The notes beneath the pieces are model-generated. The model made no database searches. It was not told where the DNA came from and saw nothing but the letters and a program-made list of their open reading frames with translations. From Gemmatirosa kalamazoonensis (GTDB taxonomy: Bacteria > Gemmatimonadota > Gemmatimonadetes > Gemmatimonadales > Gemmatimonadaceae): DNA of 64,000 bases. Numbering within the stretch: position 1 is the first letter of the stretch; each line of letters begins with the position of its first letter. Of this stretch, positions 1 to 8,488 are shown one piece after another. The position numbers and the translations under genes are program-made. Location: NCBI RefSeq assembly GCF_000522985.1, contig NZ_CP007128.1, positions 4,944,220 to 5,008,219 of the forward strand, in the 5' to 3' direction.

Positions 1-1
1 C

Positions 2-250
2 TGCGTCAGCCCGAAAGCCGGGACGACGCTCGCCGTCACCGCCGGCGACGAGCTGAAGCTCGTCTACCCGCAGCGGGAGGCCGAGGCGCAGCCGAAGCAC
101 TTCGAGCGGCTGTCGTTCCGCCACTTCTTCCTCCAGCCGATGGACGGCCCCGACCTGGCCGAGAACACCCGGGCCGCGATCGCGTACTGTCTGGCCCATC
201 CGCGCTGGCGGCTCTCGGTGCAGACGCACAAGGTCGTCGGCCTCCGCTGA
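2..250 (+). CDS. queE: 7-carboxy-7-deazaguanine synthase QueE, C-terminal part
   Basis: The window opens inside this gene; 82 residues and the stop codon are present. QueE is the radical-SAM enzyme that turns 6-carboxy-tetrahydropterin into 7-carboxy-7-deazaguanine for queuosine and other 7-deazaguanine modifications. The visible part starts with a VSPKAG segment, continues with HFFLQPMDGP and ends with PRWRLSVQTHKVVGLR, all typical of the end of QueE (family knowledge). The CX3CX2C iron-sulfur motif would lie upstream of the window. Substitution for the common end LSLQTHK-IIGI is minor, so I am fairly confident of the family. Confidence 0.85.
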   Translation, partial: CVSPKAGTTLAVTAGDELKLVYPQREAEAQPKHFERLSFRHFFLQPMDGPDLAENTRAAIAYCLAHPRWRLSVQTHKVVGLR

Positions 251-322
251 CGACCCGCCGGGCCCGGTCGGACAGACGTTCCGGAACCACGCACGGGCCC
301 CGGTCCGGCAATCCCCGCGGTT

Positions 323-340
323 CCTGACCACGCGGTCAGG
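323..340 (+). terminator. possible hairpin after queE
   Basis: CCTGACC-ACGC-GGTCAGG is a perfect 7-bp stem with a 4-base loop, 73 bases beyond the queE stop and 132 bases before the next start. No T-run follows at once (a CTTTT lies about 20 bases on), so it could be a weak terminator or an operator instead. Confidence 0.3.
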
Positions 341-472
341 GCGGTCGACGAAACACCGTTCTTTTCGGGTTCTGCCGTACGGAGCCGCGGGGCTACGTTC
401 ACGTCGCTGCCCGCCGGACCGGCCCTCCTGGTTTCCGGCGTCCGCGCGTCGTGTCACGAGGCTCCCCCCGCC

Positions 473-1306
473 GTGCCCCCCCTCCGCCTCTCCCTTCCAC
501 CGAGTCGCCCACTGCTCCGGACCCTGCGCTGCGCCCTGCTGCTTGGCGCCGGTCTGAGCACCGCCGGCTCGATCGCCCTCGCCGCACCCGCGGCGATCCG
601 CGCGCACCAGGCCGCGCCGAAGCCGAAGCCCCGCCGCCCGACGAAGCCCCACCGCGCGACCGCCACGCGCACGAGCGCGAAGCCGCGCCCCCACCCCCAC
701 GCCGAAGTCGCCGCCGGCCCGCTGCTCCCCACCCTGCCGGCCGCGTTCCCCGAGATCCCTTCGGCCGAGCTGCTGCTCCAGCCGGGGCAGACGATGGAGC
801 AGGCGTTCGCCTCCCTGCCCACCGTGGCGGCGCCGACCGAGGGAACCGACGGCAAGCCGCTCAGCGGCTTCAGCGCGTCCGCCGAACGCCTGCTGTCGGC
901 GATGATGTCGCGGGCGCGCAGCCAGCTCGGCACGCGCTACGTGTTCGGCGGCGACGATCCGGACAAGGGGCTCGATTGCAGCTCGTTCGCGCGCTTCGCG
1001 ATGGAAGCGTTAGGCATCCGGCTGCCGCGCACGGCGGCGCAGCAGGCGCGCGTCGGCACGGCCGTGCCGCGCGACCGCAAGTTGCTGCGTCCCGGAGACT
1101 TGCTGACGTTCGGCCGCGGCCAGAAGGTGTCGCACGTCGGCATCTATCTCGGTGAGGGCCACTTCATCCACGCGAGCGTGACGTCGGGGCGCATCATCGA
1201 GACGACGATCGAGCGTAACGGTCGACTGTTCCGCCGGTGGCAGGGCGCGCGGCGGCTCATCGCCGACAACGAGGCTAAGAGCGGTAGCGCACAGAGCGAG
1301 TTCTGA
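473..1306 (+). CDS. Secreted NlpC/P60 family peptidoglycan endopeptidase
   Basis: A predicted exported cysteine peptidase of 277 residues that would cut peptide cross-bridges in the cell wall. The first ~45 residues look like a signal peptide (arginines, then LLLGAGLSTAGSIALA), followed by a basic Lys/Pro/Arg linker to about residue 75. The NlpC/P60 domain covers about 155-265, with the catalytic Cys in DCSSF (Cys169), His in SHVGIYLG (His221) and the third polar residue in FIHAS (His233). The start is a GTG at 473; an in-frame later start would remove the signal peptide. It stands alone between queE and a strong terminator hairpin. Confidence 0.87.
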   Translation: MPPLRLSLPPSRPLLRTLRCALLLGAGLSTAGSIALAAPAAIRAHQAAPKPKPRRPTKPHRATATRTSAKPRPHPHAEVAAGPLLPTLPAAFPEIPSAELLLQPGQTMEQAFASLPTVAAPTEGTDGKPLSGFSASAERLLSAMMSRARSQLGTRYVFGGDDPDKGLDCSSFARFAMEALGIRLPRTAAQQARVGTAVPRDRKLLRPGDLLTFGRGQKVSHVGIYLGEGHFIHASVTSGRIIETTIERNGRLFRRWQGARRLIADNEAKSGSAQSEF

Positions 1307-1331
1307 CACGCGATCTCACGCTCGAACGGCG

Positions 1332-1367
1332 CGGGCCGGCCTCCCTTGATGGGACGCCGGCCCGTTT
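1332..1367 (+). terminator. Intrinsic terminator after the NlpC/P60 gene
   Basis: CGGGCCGGC pairs with GCCGGCCCG (9-bp perfect stem, 15-base loop) and is followed by TTT. It lies 25 bases after the stop codon and separates this gene from the glycosyltransferase. Confidence 0.65.
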
Positions 1368-1472
1368 CGCGCGGCACGTGTCGCGGAGTCCTCGGAACAG
1401 CACTTGCACTTTGGGTGGGCGTTATGCCGCGTGTCCGCGCGCGGCGGCGTCCCCGACACCGAATCCGTCGTC

Positions 1473-2768
1473 ATGATCCGCACCGATCGATCCGACCGGG
1501 CGACTCGCGTCGTCCCCACGTTCGACGCGCCACTCATCGTTCACAGCCACCTGCGCTGGGACTTCGTGTGGCAACGCCCGCAGCAGCTCCTGTCGCGCTT
1601 CGCCGAGTCGGTGCCGGTGCTGTTCGTCGAGGAGCCGCTGTTCGCCGACGATCTGTCGCATGCGCGGCTCGATCTCTCCACGCCGGCGCCGAACGTCACG
1701 CGCGCCGTGCCGGTGCTGCCCGCCACGCTCCGCGACCACGGAGACCGCGCGCTCGCGGAGGTGCGGACGCTGCTGCTCGCGGCGCTCGCGCGCGGTGGCG
1801 CCCTCGGCGGCCGCTTCACGGCGCCCGTGCAGTGGTTCTACACGCCGATGCCGGCGCCCACGATGATCGGCGCGTTCGGTGAGCGCGGCATCGTGTACGA
1901 CTGCATGGACGAGCTGTCGAAGTTCCGCTTCGCGCCGCGCGAGCTGGTCGACCGCGAGCGCATGCTGATGGCGCGCGCCGACGTCGTGTTCACGGGCGGG
2001 CACAAGCTGTGGCTCTCGAAGTCGAAGCGGCACCCGAACGTGCACTTCTTCGGGTGCGGCGTGGACTCCGCGCACTTCGCGAAGGCGCGCCGCTCCGACC
2101 TGCCGCGCCCCACGGATCTCGCCGACGTCGACGCGCCGATCCTCGGCTACTACGGCGTGATCGACGAGCGCATCGACTACGATCTCGTGCGCGGCCTCGC
2201 CGAGGCGCATCCCGACTGCGTGGTCGCGATGGTGGGGCCCGTCGTGAAGGTCGACCCGCGCGAGCTGCCGCAGGCGCCTAACATCCGCTGGCTCGGACAG
2301 AAGCCGTACGCCGAGCTGCCGATGTACGCGAAGGCGTTCGACGTGTGCCTGATGCCGTTCGCGCTGAACGAGGCGACGGAGTACATCAACCCGACGAAGA
2401 CGCTGGAATACATGGCGGCCGGCAAGCCGATCGTGTCGACGCCGATCGCCGACGTGCTGCACCACTTCACGCCGGTCGTGTCCGTGGCGGACACGGTGCA
2501 GGACTTCGCCGCCGCGGTGCGCGTCGCGCTCACGGCGCCCGATCCCGAGCTGATCGCGCGCGGCATCGGCATGGCGAAGGAGCATACGTGGGACTCCATC
2601 GTCGCCCGCATGTGCGCGATCATCGTCGACGCGCTCGACGCGACCGACCTGGTCGACGCGCACCTGGCGCCGTTCGCCGCCGGGGCGACGAAGCCCGCCG
2701 CGGCGCCCGCGCGTCGCGCCGTCCCGCCGCTTCTCGAGGCGGTGGGTGGTGAGGGGATGACCGCTTGA
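1473..2768 (+). CDS. Glycosyltransferase (GT4-like) of a UDP-galactopyranose-mutase cluster
   Basis: A 431-residue probable GT-B glycosyltransferase. The N-terminal part has the motif HSHLRWDFVWQRPQQLLSR, a signature of transferases that sit beside UDP-galactopyranose mutases. The C-terminal half has the usual nucleotide-sugar region (PFALNEATEYINPTKTLEYM then AAGKPIVSTPI). I chose the ATG at 1473; an upstream in-frame TTG at 1404 would add 23 residues that do not look like protein. The stop codon overlaps the start of the next gene (TTGA at 2765-2768), so the two are probably translated together. Likely role, by context, is adding galactofuranose or a related sugar to a surface glycan; the substrate is not shown by the sequence. 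Confidence 0.75.
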   Translation: MIRTDRSDRATRVVPTFDAPLIVHSHLRWDFVWQRPQQLLSRFAESVPVLFVEEPLFADDLSHARLDLSTPAPNVTRAVPVLPATLRDHGDRALAEVRTLLLAALARGGALGGRFTAPVQWFYTPMPAPTMIGAFGERGIVYDCMDELSKFRFAPRELVDRERMLMARADVVFTGGHKLWLSKSKRHPNVHFFGCGVDSAHFAKARRSDLPRPTDLADVDAPILGYYGVIDERIDYDLVRGLAEAHPDCVVAMVGPVVKVDPRELPQAPNIRWLGQKPYAELPMYAKAFDVCLMPFALNEATEYINPTKTLEYMAAGKPIVSTPIADVLHHFTPVVSVADTVQDFAAAVRVALTAPDPELIARGIGMAKEHTWDSIVARMCAIIVDALDATDLVDAHLAPFAAGATKPAAAPARRAVPPLLEAVGGEGMTA

Positions 2769-3289
2769 CCGCTCGCGCCATGACGGCGCGGGTGAACGGA
2801 GCCGGCGGGTCGATGATGGAGCTGTGGGCCGGCGTGGAGTGCACGGTCAACCGGGTCGGCGACCGGTATCGCGATCAGCTTGCGCTCGGCGGCCACGCCG
2901 AGCGCGACGACGATCTCGACCGGCTCGCCGCGCTCGGCGTCACGGCGCTGCGCCAGCCGGTGCTGTGGGAGCGCGTCGCGCCCCAGGGGCTCGCGCGCGC
3001 CGACTGGGCGTGGGTGGATCGCCGGCTCGAGCGGCTGCGCGCGTTGGGCGTGCGGCCGATCGTGACGCTGCTGCACCACGGAAGCGGGCCGCGCGACACG
3101 AGCCTCCTCGACACGTCGCTGCCCGAGCGGCTGGCCGAGTTCGCGCACGCCGTCGCGAGCCGGCATCCGTGGGTCGAGGACTGGACGCCGATCAACGAGC
3201 CGCTCACGACCGCGCGCTTCAGCGCGTTGTATGGGCTCTGGTACCCGCATGCGCGCGACGACCGGTCGTTCGCGCGCGCGCGCTGCTGA
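2765..3289 (+). pseudogene. GH1-like/RmlD-like fusion protein, N-terminal piece before a frameshift
   Basis: The first 174 residues of a family-1 glycoside-hydrolase-like domain: WAGVECTVNRVGDRYRDQ at the start, a beta-alpha barrel pattern (LYGLWYPHARDD), and TPINEP carrying the usual acid/base Glu. The frame ends at 3289 within a CG dinucleotide run (3271-3282). Removing one CG restores a continuous frame into the next entry (SFARALLNQMHG), giving one protein of about 766 residues. The start overlaps the preceding stop as TTGA; an ATG at 2780 is the alternative. Either the gene is broken, or the run is an assembly error. Confidence 0.7.
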
Positions 3290-3294
3290 ACCAG

Positions 3295-5064
3295 ATGCAC
3301 GGCGTCCGCGCGGCGATGCGCGCGATCCGCGAGCTCGTCCCCGGCGCGCGGCTCGTGCAGACCGAGGATCTCGGCAAGACGCACGCGGTACGGACGCTCG
3401 CCTACCAGGCGCGGTTCGAGAACGAGCGGCGGTGGCTCACGTTCGACCTGCTCACGGGGCGGCTCGGGCCGGAGGCGCGCATGTGGCGCCACCTGCACCG
3501 CGGCTGCGCCGTGCGCGAGTCGGAGCTCGCGAGCTTCGTCGAGGATCCGTGCCCACCGGATCTGTTAGGCATCAACCACTACCTCACGAGCGAGCGGTTC
3601 CTCGACCGCCGCCTCGCGCGTTACCCGGCGTCGACGCACGGCGGCAACCGGCGGCACCGCTACGCCGACGTCGAGGCGGTGCGCGTGCTCGCGGCGGGAC
3701 CCGACGGGCCGGCGCGCGTGCTGCGCGAGGCGTGGGACCGCTACGGCCGGCCGATGGCGGTGACGGAGTGCCACCTCGGCTGCACACGCGAGCAGCAGAT
3801 GCGCTGGCTCGCCGCGGTCTGGGCCGCCGCGCAGGACCTGCGCGCCGACGGCGTCGATCTGCGCGCGGTGACGGCGTGGTCGACGTTCGGCGCGTTCGAC
3901 TGGGCGAGCCTGCTCACGCGCGACGACGGACACTACGAGCCGGGCGCGTTCGACGTGCGCGCGCCGGCGCCGCGCGCCACCGCGCTCGCGGGGATGATGC
4001 GCGACCTCGCCACGCGTGGCGCGTGCGACCACCCGGCGCTCGACGGCCCGGGATGGTGGGAGTCGCCGCAGCGGCTGATGTACTGGCCGGCGGGCCGCAT
4101 CGACCGGCGGCGCGACGAGACGCCGCTGCGGCCCGCGCGCCACGCAGCCCCGCGCCGAGTGCTCGTCACCGGCGCGCGCGGCACGCTCGGGCACGCGGTG
4201 GTGCGCGCGTGCGAGGAGCGCGGCCTCGCCTATCACGCCGCGTCGCGCCCCGAGCTCGACCTGCTCGACGAGGCCGCGCTCGTGGCGGTGCTCGACGCCG
4301 TGCGGCCATGGGCCGTCGTGAACGCGGCGGGGTACGCGAGGATCGACGACGCGGAGCGCGAGCGCGACGCCTGCTGGCGCGAGAACGTCTGCGCGCCCGC
4401 GGCGCTCGCCCGCGCGTGCGCGCAGCGCGGCATCGCGCTCGTCACGTTCTCGTCCGACCTCGTGTTCGACGGCGCGCTCGATCGCCCGTACGTCGAGGCC
4501 GACGCGACGGCGCCGCTCGGCGCGTTAGGCAGCTCGCACGCGGCGGGCGAGCGCGCGGTGCTCGACGCGCATCCCGCGGCGCTCGTCGTGCGTACGAGCG
4601 CGTGCTTCGGCCCGTCGAGCGATCGCGACTTCATCACGCTCGCGCTGCGCGCACTCGCCGCGGACGCGCCGTTCGCCGCGCTGTCCGACGTCGTCGTGTC
4701 GCCGACGTATCGGCCGGCCCTCGTCGATGCGGCGCTCGACCTGCTCATCGACGGCGAGCGCGGCGTGTGGCACGTCGCGAACGCGGGCGCGCTCACGTGG
4801 TACGAGCTCGCGCGCGCGGCGGCGCACCACGCCGGTCTGTCCACGGCGACGCTGGTCCCCGTGCCGCTCGACGCGGCGGGGCTCACGGCGCCGCGCCCGC
4901 GCTTCTCGCCGCTGGCGAGCGAGCGCGGCACGATACTCGGCGACGTGGACCGCGCGGTGCGCGCCTACGTCGACACGCGCCGCCGACTGCGCGGCACCCA
5001 CGCGTGGGCCGGGCACACCGAGCCCGCGCGCCCGCTCGTCCCCACTCTCTCGCTACAGCGTTAG
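3295..5064 (+). pseudogene. GH1-like/RmlD-like fusion protein, C-terminal piece after the frameshift
   Basis: This continues the GH1-like barrel (nucleophile region MAVTECHLGC, with the Glu) to about residue 275 of this piece, then an SDR domain of the RmlD / sugar-nucleotide-binding type begins at RVLVTGARGTLGHAVV. The SDR domain keeps the TGxxGxxG nucleotide-binding loop and FSSDLVFDG, but where active RmlD has Tyr-x3-Lys it reads PLGALGSSHAAGERAV, so both catalytic residues are absent. It may bind a nucleotide sugar rather than reduce it. The first ATG after the shift is at 3295, but open frame extends further up. The stop is followed after 11 bases by the UDP-galactopyranose mutase. Confidence 0.72.
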
Positions 5065-5075
5065 GAGCCCGTTCA

Positions 5076-6452
5076 GTGTCGGACCAGAAGATCGTCATCG
5101 TCGGCGCGGGCCCCACGGGGCTCGGCGCCGCCTACCGCCTGCAGGAGCTGGGGCACCGCAACTTCCGGCTGCTCGAGGCGCGTCACAAGGTGGGCGGCCT
5201 GGCCTCGAGCGAGACGAGCCCCAACGGCTTCACGTACGACATCGGCGGCCACGTCCTGTTCTCGCACTACCCATACTTCGATCGGCTGTTCGACACGCTG
5301 ATGGGCGACGAGTATCAGGAGCTCGTGCGCGAGGCGTGGGTGTGGATGTGCGGGCGGTTCCTGCCGTACCCGTTCCAGAACAACATCCGCCACCTGCCGA
5401 AGGAGATGGTGCTCGAGTGCCTGCTCGGCCTCATCGAGGCGCAGCGCACGCCGATCGACCTGGCGCGGATCGAGAACTTCGACCAGCTGATCCACAAGCA
5501 GTTCGGCGCCGGCATCGCGAAGTACTTCATGATGCCGTACAACTTCAAGGTGTGGGCGCACCCGCCGCGCATGATGAACAAGGAGTGGATCGGCGAGCGC
5601 GTCTCCACGCCGCCCATCGAGCGGGTGCTCGGCAACGTCGTCCTCGACAAGGACGATGCGGGCTGGGGGCCGAACAACACGTTCAAGTATCCGCGCTACG
5701 GCGGCACCGGTGGGCTGTTCGAGCGCATCGTGCCGTACGTGAGCGAGCACCTGTCGCTGAACACGCGCACGGTCGGCATCGACGCGGCGCGCAAGGAAGT
5801 CATCCTCGCCGACGGCACGCGCGAGCCGTACGACCAGCTGCTGTCCACGATGCCGCTCGACAAGCTGGTCGCGATCACCGAGGGCGCACCGGACCAGGTG
5901 CGCGACGCGGCGGGGTGCCTGCGCCACTCGGGGTCGTTCATCGTCGGCGTCGGCGTGGACCGGCCCGCGGGGACGAGCAAGTGCTGGATGTACTTCCCGG
6001 AGAGCGACGCGCCGTTCTACCGCGTGACGTATCTCTCGAACTACTCGCCCGAGGTCGTGCCCGACCACACGCGCCAGCACTCGCTGCTCGCCGAGATCTC
6101 GCACTCGGAGTTCAAGCCCGAGAACCGCGACACGATCGTCGACCAGACGATCGAGGGCATGCTCGCCACGCGGCTGCTGGACGAGTCGGACGTGCCGAAG
6201 ATCGTCGACACGTACGTCATCGAGCGCGACTACACGTACCCGACGCCGAGCCTCGAGCGCGACGCCGCGCTGCGCGTCATCCAGCCGTGGCTCGAGTCGC
6301 AGGGCATCTTCTCCCGCGGCCGCTTCGGCGCGTGGCGCTACGAGGTCGGCAACATGGACCACTCGGTGGCGCAGGGCGTCGAGTGGGTGAACCGCGCGCT
6401 GTTAGGCGCGGTGGAGGACGAGCTGACGTATCTCGCCAAGCGAGGATGCTGA
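5076..6452 (+). CDS. glf: UDP-galactopyranose mutase, eukaryotic-type
   Basis: Interconverts UDP-galactopyranose and UDP-galactofuranose with reduced FAD; 458 residues. Rossmann FAD motif VIVGAGPTGLGAAYRL at residues 6-21, then GGLASSETSPNGFTYDIGGH, FLPYPFQNNIRHLPKE, MMPYNFKVWAHPP, FKYPRYGGTGGLFERI, and near the end RGRFGAWRYEVGNMDHS. These blocks match the fungal/eukaryotic mutases rather than the short E. coli/Mycobacterium Glf (family knowledge). The start is a GTG at 5076 chosen because AGGAG lies 8 bases upstream; the stop of the previous gene is 11 bases away. It completes the glycosyltransferase/GH1-SDR/mutase unit and ends tail-to-tail with gntR, 12 bases apart. Confidence 0.88.
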   Translation: MSDQKIVIVGAGPTGLGAAYRLQELGHRNFRLLEARHKVGGLASSETSPNGFTYDIGGHVLFSHYPYFDRLFDTLMGDEYQELVREAWVWMCGRFLPYPFQNNIRHLPKEMVLECLLGLIEAQRTPIDLARIENFDQLIHKQFGAGIAKYFMMPYNFKVWAHPPRMMNKEWIGERVSTPPIERVLGNVVLDKDDAGWGPNNTFKYPRYGGTGGLFERIVPYVSEHLSLNTRTVGIDAARKEVILADGTREPYDQLLSTMPLDKLVAITEGAPDQVRDAAGCLRHSGSFIVGVGVDRPAGTSKCWMYFPESDAPFYRVTYLSNYSPEVVPDHTRQHSLLAEISHSEFKPENRDTIVDQTIEGMLATRLLDESDVPKIVDTYVIERDYTYPTPSLERDAALRVIQPWLESQGIFSRGRFGAWRYEVGNMDHSVAQGVEWVNRALLGAVEDELTYLAKRGC

Positions 6453-6464
6453 CGGTGTGCGCCG

Positions 6465-7391
6465 CTACGGCGTGCGCATCGCCTTCAGGTTCGCGCTGAC
6501 GATCAGGCGCAGGATCTCGAGCGACGACGCGGCGTCGAACGCGCGGGCGGCGGGGATCGGCTTGCCCGGGATCGGCGTGCTCGCGAGGCGCTGGCGGGCG
6601 CTGCGCGTGACGTAGACGGGCGCGTCGGCGGGGACGTGCGAGACCTCGTCGCGGCCGATCACCACCGCCTTCACGCGGTCCGCGTGCACGCCGGCGGCCT
6701 GCGACAGCAGCGCCTCGGTGCGCGGATCGGTGACCACGACGTACACGGGATGCTCCTGCCGCAGAAGCTGCCAGTGCGTGTCCAGATCGGCGCGGATGGT
6801 CGCCACGAGCACGCGCTTGCCGAGCGGCGTCATGCGCGCGCGCAGGGCGTCGGCATAGGCGGACTCGGTGACGACGAAGTCGGCGGCCGCGAGCTCGGTC
6901 GGCACCGAGGACCCGTCGAGCACCGCCGGCGCGAACGGTACCGCGTCCACCCCGTAGAGCTCGCGCAGCTCGCCGCACAGCCCCTCGAGCTGGTCGGCCG
7001 AGAGCGCGACGACGGCCGCGCGGAGCCGGCGCGTCGTGACGCAGCGGCGCAGCCAGTCGCCGAGGCGGGGCGCGGACAGGCCGCGCTCGATGCCGGCGAA
7101 CAGCACGTCGGCCACCCAGCCGTCGGCGACCACCGGTGGACCGCCCGGGACCGGCGGCGTGCCGGCGACGTAGATGCCCGAGCGGCGCCGGATGTCGACG
7201 AGCCCCTCGCGGGCCAGCACGCGGTAGGACGACAGCACCAGCCGCGGATCCACGTCGAACTCACCGGCCAGCTCGCGCGCGCTCGGCAGGCGATCGTTGC
7301 GACGCAGGGAGCCCGACGCGACGCCACTCAGCACGCGTCGGCGCATGACCTCCGCGATCTCCATGCGGCGACGTCGGGGCGTGCTTGCCAT
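6465..7391 (-). CDS. GntR-family transcriptional regulator
   Basis: A 308-residue regulator. Residues 10-80 form a GntR winged helix (MEIAEVMRRRVLSG, RLPSARELAGEFDVDPRLVL, REGLVDIRRRSGIYVAG). The remaining ~220 residues are an unassigned effector domain with alternating strands (DFVVTESAYADAL, KRVLVATIRADLD, HPVYVVVTDPRTEALL), resembling a periplasmic-binding-like fold but without a motif I recognise. I chose ATG 7391, with GAGAG 9 bases upstream; ATG 7397 is possible. A perfect palindrome lies 18 bases before the start, suggesting autoregulation. The divergent ferritin-like genes are the obvious candidate targets. Confidence 0.8.
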   Translation of the reverse strand: MASTPRRRRMEIAEVMRRRVLSGVASGSLRRNDRLPSARELAGEFDVDPRLVLSSYRVLAREGLVDIRRRSGIYVAGTPPVPGGPPVVADGWVADVLFAGIERGLSAPRLGDWLRRCVTTRRLRAAVVALSADQLEGLCGELRELYGVDAVPFAPAVLDGSSVPTELAAADFVVTESAYADALRARMTPLGKRVLVATIRADLDTHWQLLRQEHPVYVVVTDPRTEALLSQAAGVHADRVKAVVIGRDEVSHVPADAPVYVTRSARQRLASTPIPGKPIPAARAFDAASSLEILRLIVSANLKAMRTP

Positions 7392-7408
7392 GGGCATAAC
7401 TCTCGTCG

Positions 7409-7423
7409 CCGCAACAGTTGCGG
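7409..7423. promoter_or_regulatory. Palindromic candidate operator of the GntR regulator
   Basis: CCGCAAC-A-GTTGCGG is a perfect 7+1+7 palindrome, 18 bases upstream of the gntR start in the 292-base divergent interval 7392-7683. Position and symmetry fit a dimeric regulator's site. I see no second copy near the ferritin-like gene. Confidence 0.5.
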
Positions 7424-7683
7424 GAAAGAGTCGGTACGCTGCCGAACACAATCGCGTGTCCCAGATCCGCGATTCTACGGATGCTGGTGCACCGAGGTTG
7501 ATGCAGGATGCTCGCCCCGTTCGCGGGCGGCGGGCACGATACTCGCCCGATGTGACGCCCGTCACGCCGCAGCCGGCGCTGATCGACGCAGCAGCCGGCG
7601 GAGATACCGCACACCGTGACGTCGTCGCACGACGACGCTCGCGGCGCTTCTGCGTCGTACATCGGGCATGGGAGGGGTGGGGT

Positions 7684-8466
7684 ATGGGATACGACGAGGA
7701 ACGTGTGGTCGTCCGCCGCGCGGACGAGCTCTGGCAGCCGGCGAGCCGACGCGGATTTCTGCGGGCGCTCGCGATGGGCGGCACGGTCGCGCTGCTGCCC
7801 ACCGTGTTCGCGGCGTGCCGCGACGAGAGCGCGTCGACGGGGCTCGCGCCGGCGGGCGCGGCGCGCGACCTCACCGCCGCGGCGGTCGGCACGATCACGC
7901 TCGATCTCGGCACCGACGTCGGCATCTTCAACTACGCGTTCGCGCTGGAGCAGCTCGAGGCCGCGTTCTACACGCAGCTCGTCACCACGTCGCCGTTCGG
8001 GTCGACGTTCGCGAACGCGGCGGAGCGGGAGATGCTCTCCGACATCTGGCGCGACGAGGTCGCGCACCGCGAGCTGCTGCGCGCCGCGCTCGGCTCCGCC
8101 GCGCTCCCGACGCTCACGCCGAACTTCAGCGCGGTGAACTTCGCCGACCGCACGAGCGTGCTGACGACGGCGCGCACGTTCGAGGACCTCGGCGTCGCGG
8201 CGTACAACGGCGCGGGGCGCTACATCCGCAACGCGAACAACCTCCTCATGGCGGGGAAGATCGTGTCCGTCGAAGCGCGTCACGCGGCATCCATCCGCGA
8301 CACGCTCGACACCACCGGGACGGCGTTCGCCGATCTCGCATCGCTCTCGGCGTGGGGTGCCGACCCGGCGAGCGGGCGCGACGTCGCGCTGCCGCCGGTA
8401 TCGGTGCTGTCGAACGCGGCGCCGCTCATCCAGGACACGATCACCATCGGCACGCAGCCGAGCTGA
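7684..8466 (+). CDS. Exported ferritin-like domain protein (Tat signal, probable lipoprotein)
   Basis: A 260-residue protein with a twin-arginine export signal (SRRGFLRALAMGG, about residues 22-34) ending in a lipobox-like VFAAC, so it may be anchored in a membrane on the outer face. The mature part has the four-helix ferritin-like pattern of family PF13668: ALEQLEAAFYTQL early, WRDEVAHRELLRAAL in the middle and IVSVEARHAASIRDTL late, with Glu and Glu-x2-His residues fit to hold a di-iron site. The function of this family is not established; it is often linked to stress or desiccation. Start ATG 7684 follows GGAGGGG closely. It is the first of a pair, 22 bases from the next gene. Confidence 0.8.
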   Translation: MGYDEERVVVRRADELWQPASRRGFLRALAMGGTVALLPTVFAACRDESASTGLAPAGAARDLTAAAVGTITLDLGTDVGIFNYAFALEQLEAAFYTQLVTTSPFGSTFANAAEREMLSDIWRDEVAHRELLRAALGSAALPTLTPNFSAVNFADRTSVLTTARTFEDLGVAAYNGAGRYIRNANNLLMAGKIVSVEARHAASIRDTLDTTGTAFADLASLSAWGADPASGRDVALPPVSVLSNAAPLIQDTITIGTQPS

Positions 8467-8488
8467 CCCGCTTCGAGGAGACGCAACC

